A DNA stretch of 64,000 nt, from NCBI GenBank assembly GCA_965206315.1, contig OZ242210.1, forward strand, positions 1,426,001 through 1,490,000, given 5' to 3'. Below are positions 7,930 through 16,080 of the stretch, in pieces. The notes below the pieces were generated by a model that worked only from the letters and a program-made list of their open reading frames with translations, did no database searches and was not told the DNA's origin. This DNA comes from Bin16 sp965206315 (GTDB lineage: Bacteria; Chloroflexota; Dehalococcoidia; Lucifugimonadales; Australimonadaceae). The translations under genes were made by a program, and so were the position numbers. Positions within the stretch are counted from its first letter, which is position 1, and each line of letters begins with the position of its first letter.

Positions 7930-8297
7930 TACAAGGGACCGTGAACGCAGCCTATGAGGCGGTTGTGGTCCTTCCAGTACGAGGTCCGGCAGGACAAGCC
8001 AGGGACGTGGACGCTGTGGTAGATACTGGTTTCACCCGCTTCCTCACCCTGCCGTCGGCGATGGTCGTTGAGCTGGGATTGGGTTACAGAGGCGTCAGCC
8101 GGGTGGTCTTGGCAGACGGTAGCGAAACAACACTCGAAGTCTACGGTGTGACGGTGCTGTGGGACGGCCAGCCAAGAGAGGTCGTTGCCTACGTTTCGGA
8201 TACGACGCCCCTCATTGGGATGTCTTTGTTGCACAGACACAATCTGAACGTCGACGTTGAAGACGGTGGGCAAGTTCTCATACGAGCGAAAGCATAG
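7926..8297 (+). CDS. Clan AA (retropepsin-like) aspartic protease
   Basis: The product has 123 residues, starting at a GTG that overlaps the upstream stop (GTGA). The motif AVVDTGFT near residue 30 is the D-T-G active site of retropepsin-like proteases. The second hallmark, a hydrophobic-hydrophobic-G before the C terminus, is seen as PLIGMSLL near residue 95. A single catalytic Asp means it would work as a dimer. It has no signal peptide, so it is cytoplasmic. Bacterial members of this group are widespread but their targets are mostly unknown. Confidence 0.8.
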   Translation: MIQGTVNAAYEAVVVLPVRGPAGQARDVDAVVDTGFTRFLTLPSAMVVELGLGYRGVSRVVLADGSETTLEVYGVTVLWDGQPREVVAYVSDTTPLIGMSLLHRHNLNVDVEDGGQVLIRAKA

Positions 8298-8320
8298 CGA
8301 GTTCCTCCCGCTTCCCGCGA

Positions 8321-8380
8321 TTGACAATGCTCCGGCGCGGCGGTATGTTGGCGTTAGCAGTCGCCACTCGCGACTGCTAA
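8321..8380 (+). promoter_or_regulatory. Promoter with CIRCE-like operator
   Basis: A -35 box TTGACA (8321-8326) and -10 box TATGTT (8344-8349) are spaced by 17 bp. Directly downstream, TTAGCAGTC (8354-8362) and GACTGCTAA (8372-8380) form a perfect 9-bp inverted repeat with a 9-base spacer. The HrcA operator CIRCE is TTAGCACTC-N9-GAGTGCTAA, so each arm differs at one base, and the change is symmetrical. Heat-shock control by HrcA is inferred. Confidence 0.75.
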
Positions 8381-8403
8381 CTGTGAGAGAGGCCTACCGC
8401 TCA

Positions 8404-8730
8404 ATGCCTACCTACGCATACCAGTGCGATTCCTGCGGCAACGAGTTCGACCTGCGGCAGAGTTTCAGCGCAAGCACCGAGCAGCCGTGCCCGGTCTGTT
8501 CCGGCCTCAGCCGCCGCAGGCTCTCGGTACCCGCGGTCATCTACAAGGGCTCCGGCTTCTACACGACCGACTACGCCCGCAAGGGCATGAGCGACTCCTC
8601 GTCCTCGTCCTCCTCTTCGTCTTCCTCATCCTCTTCCTCATCGTCGTCATCGTCCGCTGCCGCTTCCCCGGAGAAGAGCAGCACCAAGACGGCGGACTCG
8701 AAGAGCAAAGCGTCCAGCGCGTCCGAGTAA
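8404..8730 (+). CDS. FmdB-family zinc-ribbon protein with polyserine tract
   Basis: The product has 108 residues. The N terminus MPTYAYQCDSCGNEF with C8, C11, C29 and C32 is the standard FmdB-type zinc ribbon. From about residue 62 a run of roughly twenty serines, coded by mixed TCN codons, leads into a Ser/Lys/Ala-rich tail. The function of the family is unclear; some members are called regulatory proteins. It is the first gene after the CIRCE-like promoter and is followed after 3 bases by dtd, so both may respond to protein-folding stress. Confidence 0.85.
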   Translation: MPTYAYQCDSCGNEFDLRQSFSASTEQPCPVCSGLSRRRLSVPAVIYKGSGFYTTDYARKGMSDSSSSSSSSSSSSSSSSSSSSAAASPEKSSTKTADSKSKASSASE

Positions 8731-8733
8731 ACG

Positions 8734-9195
8734 ATGCGCGCGGTTGTCCAGCGCGTGAGCAGCGCCTCAGTGACCATCGACGGCGCGGCGGTTTCGCGCA
8801 TCGAGACAGGGTTGGTGGTTTTGGTAGCGGTGGGGCGTGACGACACAGACGCGGACGCAGACTACATCGTCGACAAGACCGTGCACCTGCGCGTGTTCCC
8901 CGATGCCGAGGGCCGCTTCGACCGCTCGGTGGAGGACGTTGGCGGGAGCCTCCTGGTGGTGAGCCAGTTCACGCTGTACGGCGACGTTCGGCGAGGGAGG
9001 CGCCCGTCGTTCACGGAGGCTGCGCCTCCGGATGAAGCATCGGCTCGTTTCGCTGACGTGGTGGAGCGTTTCCGCGCGACCGGTGTTCCCGTCGAGACGG
9101 GACAGTTCCAGGCGATGATGGACGTCGCGCTGGTGAACGACGGCCCGGTAACGCTCATCCTGGACTCGTCAGACCGCCATCGCCCCCGGCGTTAG
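8734..9195 (+). CDS. dtd: D-aminoacyl-tRNA deacylase
   Basis: The protein has 153 residues, close to the usual length of about 145-150. It removes D-amino acids wrongly attached to tRNA. The family motifs are all present: MRAVVQRVSSASV at the start, the active-site S-Q-F-T-L-Y-G-D near residue 77 and N-D-G-P-V-T-L near residue 135. It is in a two-gene unit with the FmdB-like gene behind the CIRCE-like operator, a context that would link translation quality control to heat shock. Confidence 0.95.
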   Translation: MRAVVQRVSSASVTIDGAAVSRIETGLVVLVAVGRDDTDADADYIVDKTVHLRVFPDAEGRFDRSVEDVGGSLLVVSQFTLYGDVRRGRRPSFTEAAPPDEASARFADVVERFRATGVPVETGQFQAMMDVALVNDGPVTLILDSSDRHRPRR

Positions 9196-9294
9196 TACTG
9201 TTGCAGCAGGTGGGGATGGCCGCATGATGCTCCGATCGACAGCGCTGTCGGGTCTCCTCGTCACGTATTGCCTCACAGCGTGTAAGAGTCGCGC

Positions 9295-9324
9295 TTGACC
9301 GCGTCCGTCCGGGCTTGCTAGCGT
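9295..9324 (+). promoter_or_regulatory. Possible promoter
   Basis: TTGACC (9295-9300) and TAGCGT (9319-9324) are separated by 18 bp, 30 bp before the membrane-protein gene at 9354. The -10 match is weak. Confidence 0.35.
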
Positions 9325-9353
9325 GCCCGCATCCGTTGGAACGGAGGTACGCG

Positions 9354-10034
9354 ATGAGTGCTGCGATGAACAGGTCCGGAGGATGGGCTCTGGTGATAGG
9401 CCCCCTGCTCGCGTTGGCGTTCTTCCTGGTCGAACCGGGAGGCCTGCTGATAGAGAGCGCCGACTCGACCGACGCGGTTGCCAGCATCACGGCGAAGGCG
9501 TCGAACACGGCGCTCGCCCACCTGACCGCGCTGGTCGTGCCGTTCGGGCTCGCGCTCCTGCTGTTCGGGTTCATCGTCCTGCAGGCCGGGGCCATCCGGG
9601 AAGGCGGCGGCATCGGAGCGGCGCTGCTTGCCGTGGTGTTCCTGGGGACCGGCATGGTTGTCTGGGGGATAACCCAGGGACTGAACCACCCGATCTCCGA
9701 GATCGACGTTTCGTCGGCGGGATCGATGGCGGTGGGGCTGGCGCTCTTCGAAGTGCAGTCCGCGAGCCGTGTGCTGGGCGGGCTGTTGGTCGCCGCCGGG
9801 TTCCTCGTCCTGGGCCTGAGCCCGTGGATGCGCGCCCGCTCCAACGTGCTTGCGGCGAACGCGATCGTGGTCGTCTCCGTTGTCTCGCTCGCCGGCCTGG
9901 TCGTCGGGCTCTTCTCGGTCGACCTGCGCCTGGCGGGGATCACCGTGTCGAGGGCGTGCTACTTCATCTGGGTTGCCTGGAGCGTCTACCTCGGGGTGCA
10001 ACTCATCAAGAGCAGCGCCGACGCGTCCGACTGA
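9354..10034 (+). CDS. Multi-pass membrane protein of unknown function
   Basis: The product has 226 residues, from an ATG with GGAGG at good spacing. About six hydrophobic helices are visible, beginning near residues 9, 54, 80, 125, 160 and 195. The layout resembles DUF4386/DUF998-type integral membrane proteins, but I cannot assign it. No charged residues within helices suggest a transport mechanism. It is probably transcribed alone. Confidence 0.75.
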   Translation: MSAAMNRSGGWALVIGPLLALAFFLVEPGGLLIESADSTDAVASITAKASNTALAHLTALVVPFGLALLLFGFIVLQAGAIREGGGIGAALLAVVFLGTGMVVWGITQGLNHPISEIDVSSAGSMAVGLALFEVQSASRVLGGLLVAAGFLVLGLSPWMRARSNVLAANAIVVVSVVSLAGLVVGLFSVDLRLAGITVSRACYFIWVAWSVYLGVQLIKSSADASD

Positions 10035-10069
10035 CGCGCTCGAGAGGAACGGCATGGGAGGGGCGAGCG

Positions 10070-10312
10070 CTACGGCTCCGCCGCTGCTTGCGCCAGCACG
10101 TCCTCGTCCGGCACAACTTCGAGGAACCGCCAGGGGAACACCAGCCCCCGCGCCTCGCAGAAGGCGTCTATCACGCGCCACAGGTCGCGGTCGCTTTCGA
10201 TACCGGCGCGGGCCGCGAACTCGCGGAAGCCGAGCGTATCGCTCCCCGTCGTAACCAGCCGGTGGGCTTCTTCGTCCCAGGCGACCATCAGGGTTTCGAT
10301 GCGGCATCCCAT
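10070..10312 (-). CDS. Small hypothetical protein
   Basis: The frame gives 80 residues, convergent with the membrane-protein gene. The composition is that of a real soluble protein (VAWDEEAHRLVTTGSDTLGFREFAARAGIESDRDLWRVIDAFCEARG), with balanced hydrophobic and charged residues and no overlap with a better frame. I do not recognise it. No clear ribosome-binding site is seen, so it remains a modest call. Confidence 0.5.
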   Translation of the reverse strand: MGCRIETLMVAWDEEAHRLVTTGSDTLGFREFAARAGIESDRDLWRVIDAFCEARGLVFPWRFLEVVPDEDVLAQAAAEP

Positions 10313-10410
10313 GGCGGGATGATAGCCCCGCTGAACTCGATTGACACGCCCTCCGGCGCCGAACCCGCGTTATACTCTCCGCCAACTCGCAAGGGGCTGG
10401 AGGCGTGGCA

Positions 10411-11334
10411 ATGGGAGACCTGCTCAAGGGGAGAGTGGCGGTCGTCACGGGCTCGGGACGGGGCATCGGACGCGCCCACGCGATGGCGCTCGCGGAGGAG
10501 GGGGCGAGCGTCGTCGTGAACGATATCGGCGTCGAACGCGACGGCTCCGGCGGCACGCGCGCTCCGGCGGACGAGGCGGTCGCGGCGATACGCGAGAACG
10601 GCGGCGAGGCCGTTGCGAGCTACGACGACATCTCAGACTACGAGGCGGCGGGCAACCTCATCAAGACCGCTGTCGACAACTTCGGTCGGCTGGACATCCT
10701 GGTCAACAACGCGGGGACGTTCCAGTACCGGCTCTTCCACCAGCTGACCGAACAGGAGTGGGACGGGCTGATGAACGTGCACCTGTTCGGGACGTTCAAC
10801 ACCTGCCACCACGCCGTGAAGGTGATGATGGAGCAGCGCTACGGGCGCATCATCAACACCGCGTCCAGCCAGTGGCGCAACCCGGAAGGGCGCGGGAACT
10901 ACGGCGCGGCGAAGGGCGCCATCGTGTCGCTCACGTGGGGACTGGCGTTCGAGCTGCGAAACCACAACATCACCGTGAACGCGCTCGCGCCGATGGCGGC
11001 GACGCGGAGCTTCGGCGACGACACCTACCGGAACATGCTGGCGGACGCCGGGCTGGACCGGAAGAAGAACCCGGCGGAGCAGGGCGACAACCGTGCAGGG
11101 CCGGAGTTCGTCTCGCCGCTGATCGTCTGGCTCGCTTCGGACGAGGCGGCAGGGGTCAACGGGATCGTGTTCAGAGCGGGGTCCGGCAAGATCGGGCGTT
11201 ACAGCCATCCGACGGAGGTGCGAACACTGTACCGGGAGGCCGGCAACGGCGACCCGTGGACGCTCGACGAACTCGACGAAGTGCTGCCGTCGACGGTGTT
11301 GCTGGGCGAGACGAAGGCCCCGTTCATCCCGTAA
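10411..11334 (+). CDS. Short-chain dehydrogenase/reductase (MFE-2 type)
   Basis: The product has 307 residues. The ATG at 10411 is preferred because GGAGG lies seven bases before it; a GTG is found at 10405. The cofactor motif TGSGRGIGR is near residue 12, NNAG near 98, and the catalytic Ser and Y-x-x-x-K (NYGAAKG) near 150. The long insert after the first Rossmann turn (NDIGVERDGSGGTRAPADEAV) is typical of the hydroxyacyl-CoA dehydrogenase domain of peroxisomal MFE-2-like SDRs. A TATACT box at 10371-10376 may be its -10. It is followed 16 bases on by a paralogue. It probably oxidises a hydroxyacyl-CoA or similar alcohol; the substrate is unknown. Confidence 0.85.
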   Translation: MGDLLKGRVAVVTGSGRGIGRAHAMALAEEGASVVVNDIGVERDGSGGTRAPADEAVAAIRENGGEAVASYDDISDYEAAGNLIKTAVDNFGRLDILVNNAGTFQYRLFHQLTEQEWDGLMNVHLFGTFNTCHHAVKVMMEQRYGRIINTASSQWRNPEGRGNYGAAKGAIVSLTWGLAFELRNHNITVNALAPMAATRSFGDDTYRNMLADAGLDRKKNPAEQGDNRAGPEFVSPLIVWLASDEAAGVNGIVFRAGSGKIGRYSHPTEVRTLYREAGNGDPWTLDELDEVLPSTVLLGETKAPFIP

Positions 11335-11350
11335 GCGGAGGAGAAGCGCT

Positions 11351-12304
11351 ATGGCAGACGAGTACATACCGCCGAGAGGGACGAGGCTCGCGGGGAAGGT
11401 GGCCATCGTGACCGGCTCCGGCCGGGGCATCGGCAGGGCGCACGCCATCGCGCTGGCCGCCGAGGGCGCGAAGGTGGTGGTCAACGACCCGGGTGTCGAG
11501 CGGACGGGCGCGGGCGGAAGCAGCGCCCCTGCCGACGACACAGTGGCGTTCATCAGGGAGAACGGCGGCGAGGCCGTTGCGAACTACAACTCGGTCGCGG
11601 ACTACGAGGAAGCCGGGCAGATCGTCAGGACCGCGCTCGACGCGTACGGGCAGCTGGACATCCTCGTGAACAACGCAGGCATCGCGCGCGAGGGCCTCTT
11701 CCACCAGATAACGCCGGAGGACTTCGCGGCAGTGGTGGGGACGCACCTGAAAGGGACGTTCAACACCTGTCACCACGCCGTGCCGCTGCTGATGGAGCAG
11801 CGCTCGGGCCGCATCATCAATACGGCGTCGAGCCAGTGGCGCAACCCGGAGGGGCGCGCGGCATACGGCGCGGCGAAGGGCGGCATCGTGAGCCTCACGT
11901 GGAACCTCGCGTTCGAGCTGCGCTACCACAACATCACGGTGAACGCGATCGCGCCGATGGCGCAGACGCGCGGGTTCATCAACTACAACCATCCGCAGGT
12001 GCTTGCCGAGGCCGGCATCCCGGCGAAGAAGGCGGGCGACGAACTCGCGGCGAACCGTCCGGGCGGCGAACACGTCTCCCCCATCGTGGTGTGGCTCGCG
12101 AGCGACGCGGCGGCGCACGTGAACGGCTGCGTGTTCCGCGCCGGGAGCGGCAAGTACGGGTTCTACGCGCACCCCACCGAGGTGCGGACGGTCAACAAGG
12201 ACTGGCGCACCAAGGGGAAGTGGACGATAGACGAGGTGAGCAGGATACTGCCGAGCAGCCTGCTGTTCGACGGCTCGACCGCGCCGTTCATCCCGGTGGA
12301 CTAG
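11351..12304 (+). CDS. Short-chain dehydrogenase/reductase, tandem paralogue
   Basis: The product has 317 residues, from an ATG with GGAGG upstream. It repeats nearly every block of the preceding SDR: TGSGRGIGRAHA, NNAG, INTASSQWRNPEGR, YGAAKGG and VFRAGSGK. The two are therefore an old tandem duplication. The region after the catalytic Lys (NYNHPQVLAEAGIPAKKAGDE against DDTYRNMLADAGLDRKKNPAE) has diverged most, which suggests different substrates. It is cytoplasmic and NAD(P)-dependent by family. It is followed by a TauE-type exporter that may be in the same operon. Confidence 0.88.
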   Translation: MADEYIPPRGTRLAGKVAIVTGSGRGIGRAHAIALAAEGAKVVVNDPGVERTGAGGSSAPADDTVAFIRENGGEAVANYNSVADYEEAGQIVRTALDAYGQLDILVNNAGIAREGLFHQITPEDFAAVVGTHLKGTFNTCHHAVPLLMEQRSGRIINTASSQWRNPEGRAAYGAAKGGIVSLTWNLAFELRYHNITVNAIAPMAQTRGFINYNHPQVLAEAGIPAKKAGDELAANRPGGEHVSPIVVWLASDAAAHVNGCVFRAGSGKYGFYAHPTEVRTVNKDWRTKGKWTIDEVSRILPSSLLFDGSTAPFIPVD

Positions 12305-12321
12305 GGCACCCGCGCCCGCTC

Positions 12322-13059
12322 ATGCCCGACCTGCCGTTCGTCATCGGTTCCGCCGTCACGGTGGTGTTCGCCTCGCTCACCCAGGGAGCAACCGGGTTCG
12401 GCTTCGTCGTCATCTCCGCGCCCATCATGGCCTCGTACCTCGACCCGAAACTCGTGATCCCCGTTCTGCTGATCGTCGGTACGACACTGAACTTCCCGCT
12501 GATGGTGCACACGCGGCGTGAGTTCAGCATCGCGCGCATATGGCCGATGATGCTCGCCGGCGTCGTCTGCACCCCGATCGGAACGTTCATCCTGACGCGG
12601 CTCGACGCGCCGCAGATCAAGATCATCCTGGGGGTGGTGACGGGCACGGTGGCGTTGGCCTTGCTGCTCGGGTTGCAGCGCACGGCGCGCAACCAGCGTC
12701 TCGCCTCGATACCGGTCGGCGCGGCGAGCGGGCTGCTCACGGGGGCGACCGGCCTCGCCGGCGCTCCCGTCATCCTCTTCTTCGCGAACCAAGGTGTCGA
12801 ACAGCGACAGTTCCGCGCGGATATCATCTATTATCTGGCGGGGGTATCGCTCTCGGCGTTCCCGAGCTATGCCGTGGCGGGCGTCCTCACGCTCGAATCG
12901 GTACAGCTGGCGGCGGTGCTCCTGCCCGCGGGGGCCGCGGGCGTTTTCGGCGGCATATGGCTCTCCAGCCGTATTCCGGCGCTGGTGTTCCGGCGCATCG
13001 CGTTGGGGATAGTGTTGATCGCCGCGGCGATAGCGATCACGTCAGGAGTAACGGGATGA
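12322..13059 (+). CDS. TauE/SafE-family membrane transporter
   Basis: The protein has 245 residues with about eight hydrophobic helices. The signature G-A-T-G-F-G near residue 22 and its internal repeat G-A-T-G-L-A-G-A-P near residue 143 are typical of TauE/SafE (DUF81) permeases, which move sulfonates, sulfite or organic acids. The gene begins 17 bases after the second SDR. It overlaps the next gene by four bases (ATGA), so it is part of a multi-gene unit. The substrate is unknown. Confidence 0.85.
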   Translation: MPDLPFVIGSAVTVVFASLTQGATGFGFVVISAPIMASYLDPKLVIPVLLIVGTTLNFPLMVHTRREFSIARIWPMMLAGVVCTPIGTFILTRLDAPQIKIILGVVTGTVALALLLGLQRTARNQRLASIPVGAASGLLTGATGLAGAPVILFFANQGVEQRQFRADIIYYLAGVSLSAFPSYAVAGVLTLESVQLAAVLLPAGAAGVFGGIWLSSRIPALVFRRIALGIVLIAAAIAITSGVTG

Positions 13060-13685
13060 GGCTGTCCCGCTCGATACGGTATCGATTGGCCTCGATGGCG
13101 GCATTCGCGCCGCTCTACTACACGTCGGTCACGGCGCGGGCGATGCGCAATGCCCCGCCCGGTTACAGCTCGACGCAGCACACGATGAGCCGGCTCGCCG
13201 CGCGGGGCACGTCGAGCGCCAGGCTGATGAACGCCGCGTTCGCGGGTTACGGCGTGCTCGTGCAGGGGCTGGGCCCGCTGCTGCACCATGAGGCGAGAGG
13301 GGGGAAGCGCGGACGCATCCTCTGGGGCCTCGTGGCGACGTACGGACTCGGGGCGGTCCTTGCGGCAAAGTACCCCACGCGCAGCGAGCGGCAGGTGGTG
13401 CCGGGCATCACGGAGAACAGCGCCCACAACATCGCGGGCGGGATGACGCTGTCCAGCATCGGCCTGCTCATGGCGCTGTCGCCCCGGGCGCTGAAGGAGC
13501 GTCCGGCGTGGTGCGGGTGGTGGAGGTGGTTCTCCTACGGCATGTTCGCCGCGACCTGCATCCTTACGCTGCCGTACTACTCGCGCACGTGGCTCCGCAA
13601 GCGGGGGCTGTTCCAGCGCAGCCTCTTCGTCACGACGATGACGTGGGTGATGACGACCGCCCTGCGCCTGCGCAGGCCGTCCTGA
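13056..13685 (+). CDS. DUF998-family membrane protein
   Basis: The protein has 209 residues and starts within the stop of the TauE gene. Several hydrophobic segments and the pattern YSSTQHTMSRLAARGTSSARLMNAAF near residue 33 match DUF998 integral membrane proteins. That family has no settled function. Translational coupling suggests it is made together with the transporter. Confidence 0.75.
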   Translation: MRLSRSIRYRLASMAAFAPLYYTSVTARAMRNAPPGYSSTQHTMSRLAARGTSSARLMNAAFAGYGVLVQGLGPLLHHEARGGKRGRILWGLVATYGLGAVLAAKYPTRSERQVVPGITENSAHNIAGGMTLSSIGLLMALSPRALKERPAWCGWWRWFSYGMFAATCILTLPYYSRTWLRKRGLFQRSLFVTTMTWVMTTALRLRRPS

Positions 13686-13698
13686 GGCGGTCTGTCCC

Positions 13699-14688
13699 CT
13701 ACCTGATGGGGGCCTGCGGGACGTCCGCCCCCATGCCGAAGCGCTCGACCTCCTCGTCCGTGCCGTCCCATGCTGCGATGGCGTCTACGGCGTCGCGCTC
13801 CTCGGGTGAGAGCATCCAGTCCGACGTGGCGGCGTTGGCCACCACCTGCTCCTCGGTCATTGCTCCCGCTATGACGGAACTGACGGCCGGGTGCGCGAGG
13901 AGCCACGCGAACGCGAGGTCGAGGACCGTGTGGCCGTTCTCGTTCGCGTAGGCGTCGAGGCGCGCGAGCACGTCGCGTGCGCGCTCGTCGCCCTGCAGCT
14001 GGCCGACCATGCGCCTCGCGCTGCCGGGCACCTCCGCGCCCGCCGCGTACTTGCCCGTGAGCCATCCGCCCGCGAGCGGGAAGTAGGGCAGGAAGCCGAT
14101 GTTGTGCTCCGTGCAGTAGGGGAGCAGTTCGAGCTCGACCTGCCGGTGCATGAGGCTGTAGTTGTTCTGGGAGGAGACGAACGGCGCGAAGCCGCGCTCG
14201 TCGGCGGCGCGGTTGGCGTCGGCGTGGCGCCAGCCGGAGTAGTTGCACTCGCCGACGTACCGCACCTTGCCCTCCTTGACGAGGTCGTTCAGCGGCTCCA
14301 GGTACTCCTCGTGCGGGACGCCGTACGGGATGAAATGGATCTGGTAGAGGTCGATGACGTCGGTCTGGAGCTTGGTGAGGCTCTCCTCGACGTTCTTCAT
14401 GATGCGGTCGCGGGGCGACTCGCCGTCCAGGTTGTTGAGGTTGAACTTGGTGGCGATGAGGAAGTCGTTCCGCTGGCCGCGCAGCGCTTCGCCGATGTGG
14501 ACCTCGCTCTGGCCGCCGCCGTAGATGTTGGCGGTGTCGATGAGGTTGATGCCCACGTCCCGGCACTTGTCGAGCACGCGCTTGCTGTCCGCGTGGTCGC
14601 TGATGCGGGAGGGGTTGCCGAAGTTGTTGGTCCCGAGTCCTATGACGGATACGTTGAGGTCCGTGTCGCCGAGTCTGCGGTACTGCAT
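13699..14688 (-). CDS. Aldo/keto reductase
   Basis: The enzyme has 329 residues. The ATG at 14688 (MQYRRLGDTDLNVSVIGLGT) has GGAG upstream and gives the standard N terminus. The catalytic tetrad can be read as D-T-A-N (Asp), N-I-Y-G (Tyr), A-T-K-F (Lys) and Y-Q-I-H (His). The C-terminal VIAGAMTEEQVVANA is the NADP-binding phosphate loop. It belongs to the potassium-channel beta/Tas-like branch of NADPH aldehyde or ketone reductases. It converges with the DUF998 gene and is divergent from the binding-protein gene. Confidence 0.9.
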   Translation of the reverse strand: MQYRRLGDTDLNVSVIGLGTNNFGNPSRISDHADSKRVLDKCRDVGINLIDTANIYGGGQSEVHIGEALRGQRNDFLIATKFNLNNLDGESPRDRIMKNVEESLTKLQTDVIDLYQIHFIPYGVPHEEYLEPLNDLVKEGKVRYVGECNYSGWRHADANRAADERGFAPFVSSQNNYSLMHRQVELELLPYCTEHNIGFLPYFPLAGGWLTGKYAAGAEVPGSARRMVGQLQGDERARDVLARLDAYANENGHTVLDLAFAWLLAHPAVSSVIAGAMTEEQVVANAATSDWMLSPEERDAVDAIAAWDGTDEEVERFGMGADVPQAPIR

Positions 14689-14789
14689 CTGTTGCTCCTC
14701 CGAGTTGCGCCTGTGGAGTGTCGCGCCGGGCGTATCCTGCCCATGATAGCGGATGGATGCGATGGCCGGGGGATCAAGGTGGATTGTTA

Positions 14790-14796
14790 TACTCGC
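14790..14796 (+). promoter_or_regulatory. Possible -10 box
   Basis: A TTATACT sequence lies about 35 bases before the start of the binding-protein gene. No good -35 box is seen at the right distance. Confidence 0.3.
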
Positions 14797-14830
14797 GAGG
14801 CTGCCGCCAGGGGCGGCTCTCCGAGGTGGC

Positions 14831-16057
14831 ATGGCTACGTTCACGTCAACCGCAGCCCGCGCGGTCCTGGTCTGTGCGCTTCTGCTGGGGTCAGCCCTGG
14901 CCTGCGGCGACGGTCCACAGACGCTCAAGATCGGGCTGCTGCTGGACTACAGCGAGGGCTCGACGGAGAAGGCGCGCGACAGGGAGCGCGCGTTCGACCT
15001 GGCGGTGCAGCAGATCAACGCCGCCGGGGGAGTGCTCGGACGCCCCGTCGAGACGGTGACGCGGGACTCCACCCGCGACCCTGCGGTAGCGGTGGAGGAA
15101 GCCCGGCGCATGATCGAGGAAGATGGCGTTCACGCCCTCGTCGGCCCCAACTCCAGCGCAAACTCGCTGCCCGTGGTGGAACAGGTGGCCGGTCCGGCGG
15201 GCATACCGGTGATCAGCCCGTCGGCCAGCTCCCCGCTTCTCACGAACGCGGCGGACAGTGATTTCTTCTTCCGCACCGCTCTGTCCGACAGCGCGCAGGG
15301 ACCCGTGCTGGCGCAGGTCACACGCGATCTCGGCTTCACGAACGTCGGCCTCGTCTACCGGGACGACGCCTGGGGGCGCGGCCTCTACGAGTCGTTCGCC
15401 GCGGCGTGGACGGGAGCGCTGCGGGCCGTCGTCCTTCCGCCGGGGCAGACGACGTTCCTTCCTGAATTGCGGGAGACGGCGAGCGGGGGCGCTGAGGCGC
15501 TCGTTGTGCTCACGTTCGAGGCGGAGGCGGCGGTCGTCGTCCGCGAGGCTGTCGAGAGCGGCCTGTACGGCCGGTTCATGCTGGGCGACGCTCTGAAAAG
15601 TCCCGCCCTGGGCGCCGCTGCCGGTGACGCTCTCGCGGGTGCGCACGGCACGGCAGGGGCGGCTGCGCCGGAGAGTGCGGCCCTGGCCGAGTGGGACGCA
15701 GCGTTCGTCGCCGAGTACGGCAAGCCTCCCGAGTACGCCTACGTGCGGGAGACGTACGACGCCACGATCGCTCTCGCGCTGGCGGCGCAGGCCGCGGGAA
15801 GCGTCGATGGGGCCGCCATCCGCGACCGGCTGCGCGGCGTCGGCAGCGGGCCGGGTACGGTGATAGCGCCGACGGCTGCGGGAGTGGCGGAAGGGTTGCG
15901 CATCCTCCGCGAAGGGGGAGAGGTGGACTACGAGGGGGCCGCCACGACCATGGACTGGGACGGCAACGGCGACCTGAGGCGCGGCCACATCGGCGTCTGG
16001 CGGTTCACGGACGACGGGCGGATCGAAGACCTCTACAGCGTGCGTTTCGACTACTAG
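14831..16057 (+). CDS. Branched-chain amino-acid-type ABC substrate-binding lipoprotein
   Basis: The protein has 408 residues. A hydrophobic signal (residues 9-24) ends at S-A-L-A-C, which looks like a lipobox, so it is probably a lipoprotein on the outer face of the membrane. The mature part matches the LivJ/periplasmic-binding type I fold: IGLLLDYSEG, QQINAAGGVLGRPVE, GPNSSANSLPV and FTNVGLVYRDDAWGRG. The ATG at 14831 is chosen because it follows the likely -10 box. No permease or ATPase genes accompany it, so it may serve a transporter coded elsewhere or act as a sensor. Confidence 0.85.
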   Translation: MATFTSTAARAVLVCALLLGSALACGDGPQTLKIGLLLDYSEGSTEKARDRERAFDLAVQQINAAGGVLGRPVETVTRDSTRDPAVAVEEARRMIEEDGVHALVGPNSSANSLPVVEQVAGPAGIPVISPSASSPLLTNAADSDFFFRTALSDSAQGPVLAQVTRDLGFTNVGLVYRDDAWGRGLYESFAAAWTGALRAVVLPPGQTTFLPELRETASGGAEALVVLTFEAEAAVVVREAVESGLYGRFMLGDALKSPALGAAAGDALAGAHGTAGAAAPESAALAEWDAAFVAEYGKPPEYAYVRETYDATIALALAAQAAGSVDGAAIRDRLRGVGSGPGTVIAPTAAGVAEGLRILREGGEVDYEGAATTMDWDGNGDLRRGHIGVWRFTDDGRIEDLYSVRFDY

Positions 16058-16080
16058 CACGCAGCCCACAGGAGGGCAGG

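Noticed and set aside
10341..10376. TTGACA and TATACT before the first SDR as a full promoter
   Set aside because: The spacer is 24 bp, too long for a standard promoter; only the -10 box is kept as possible.
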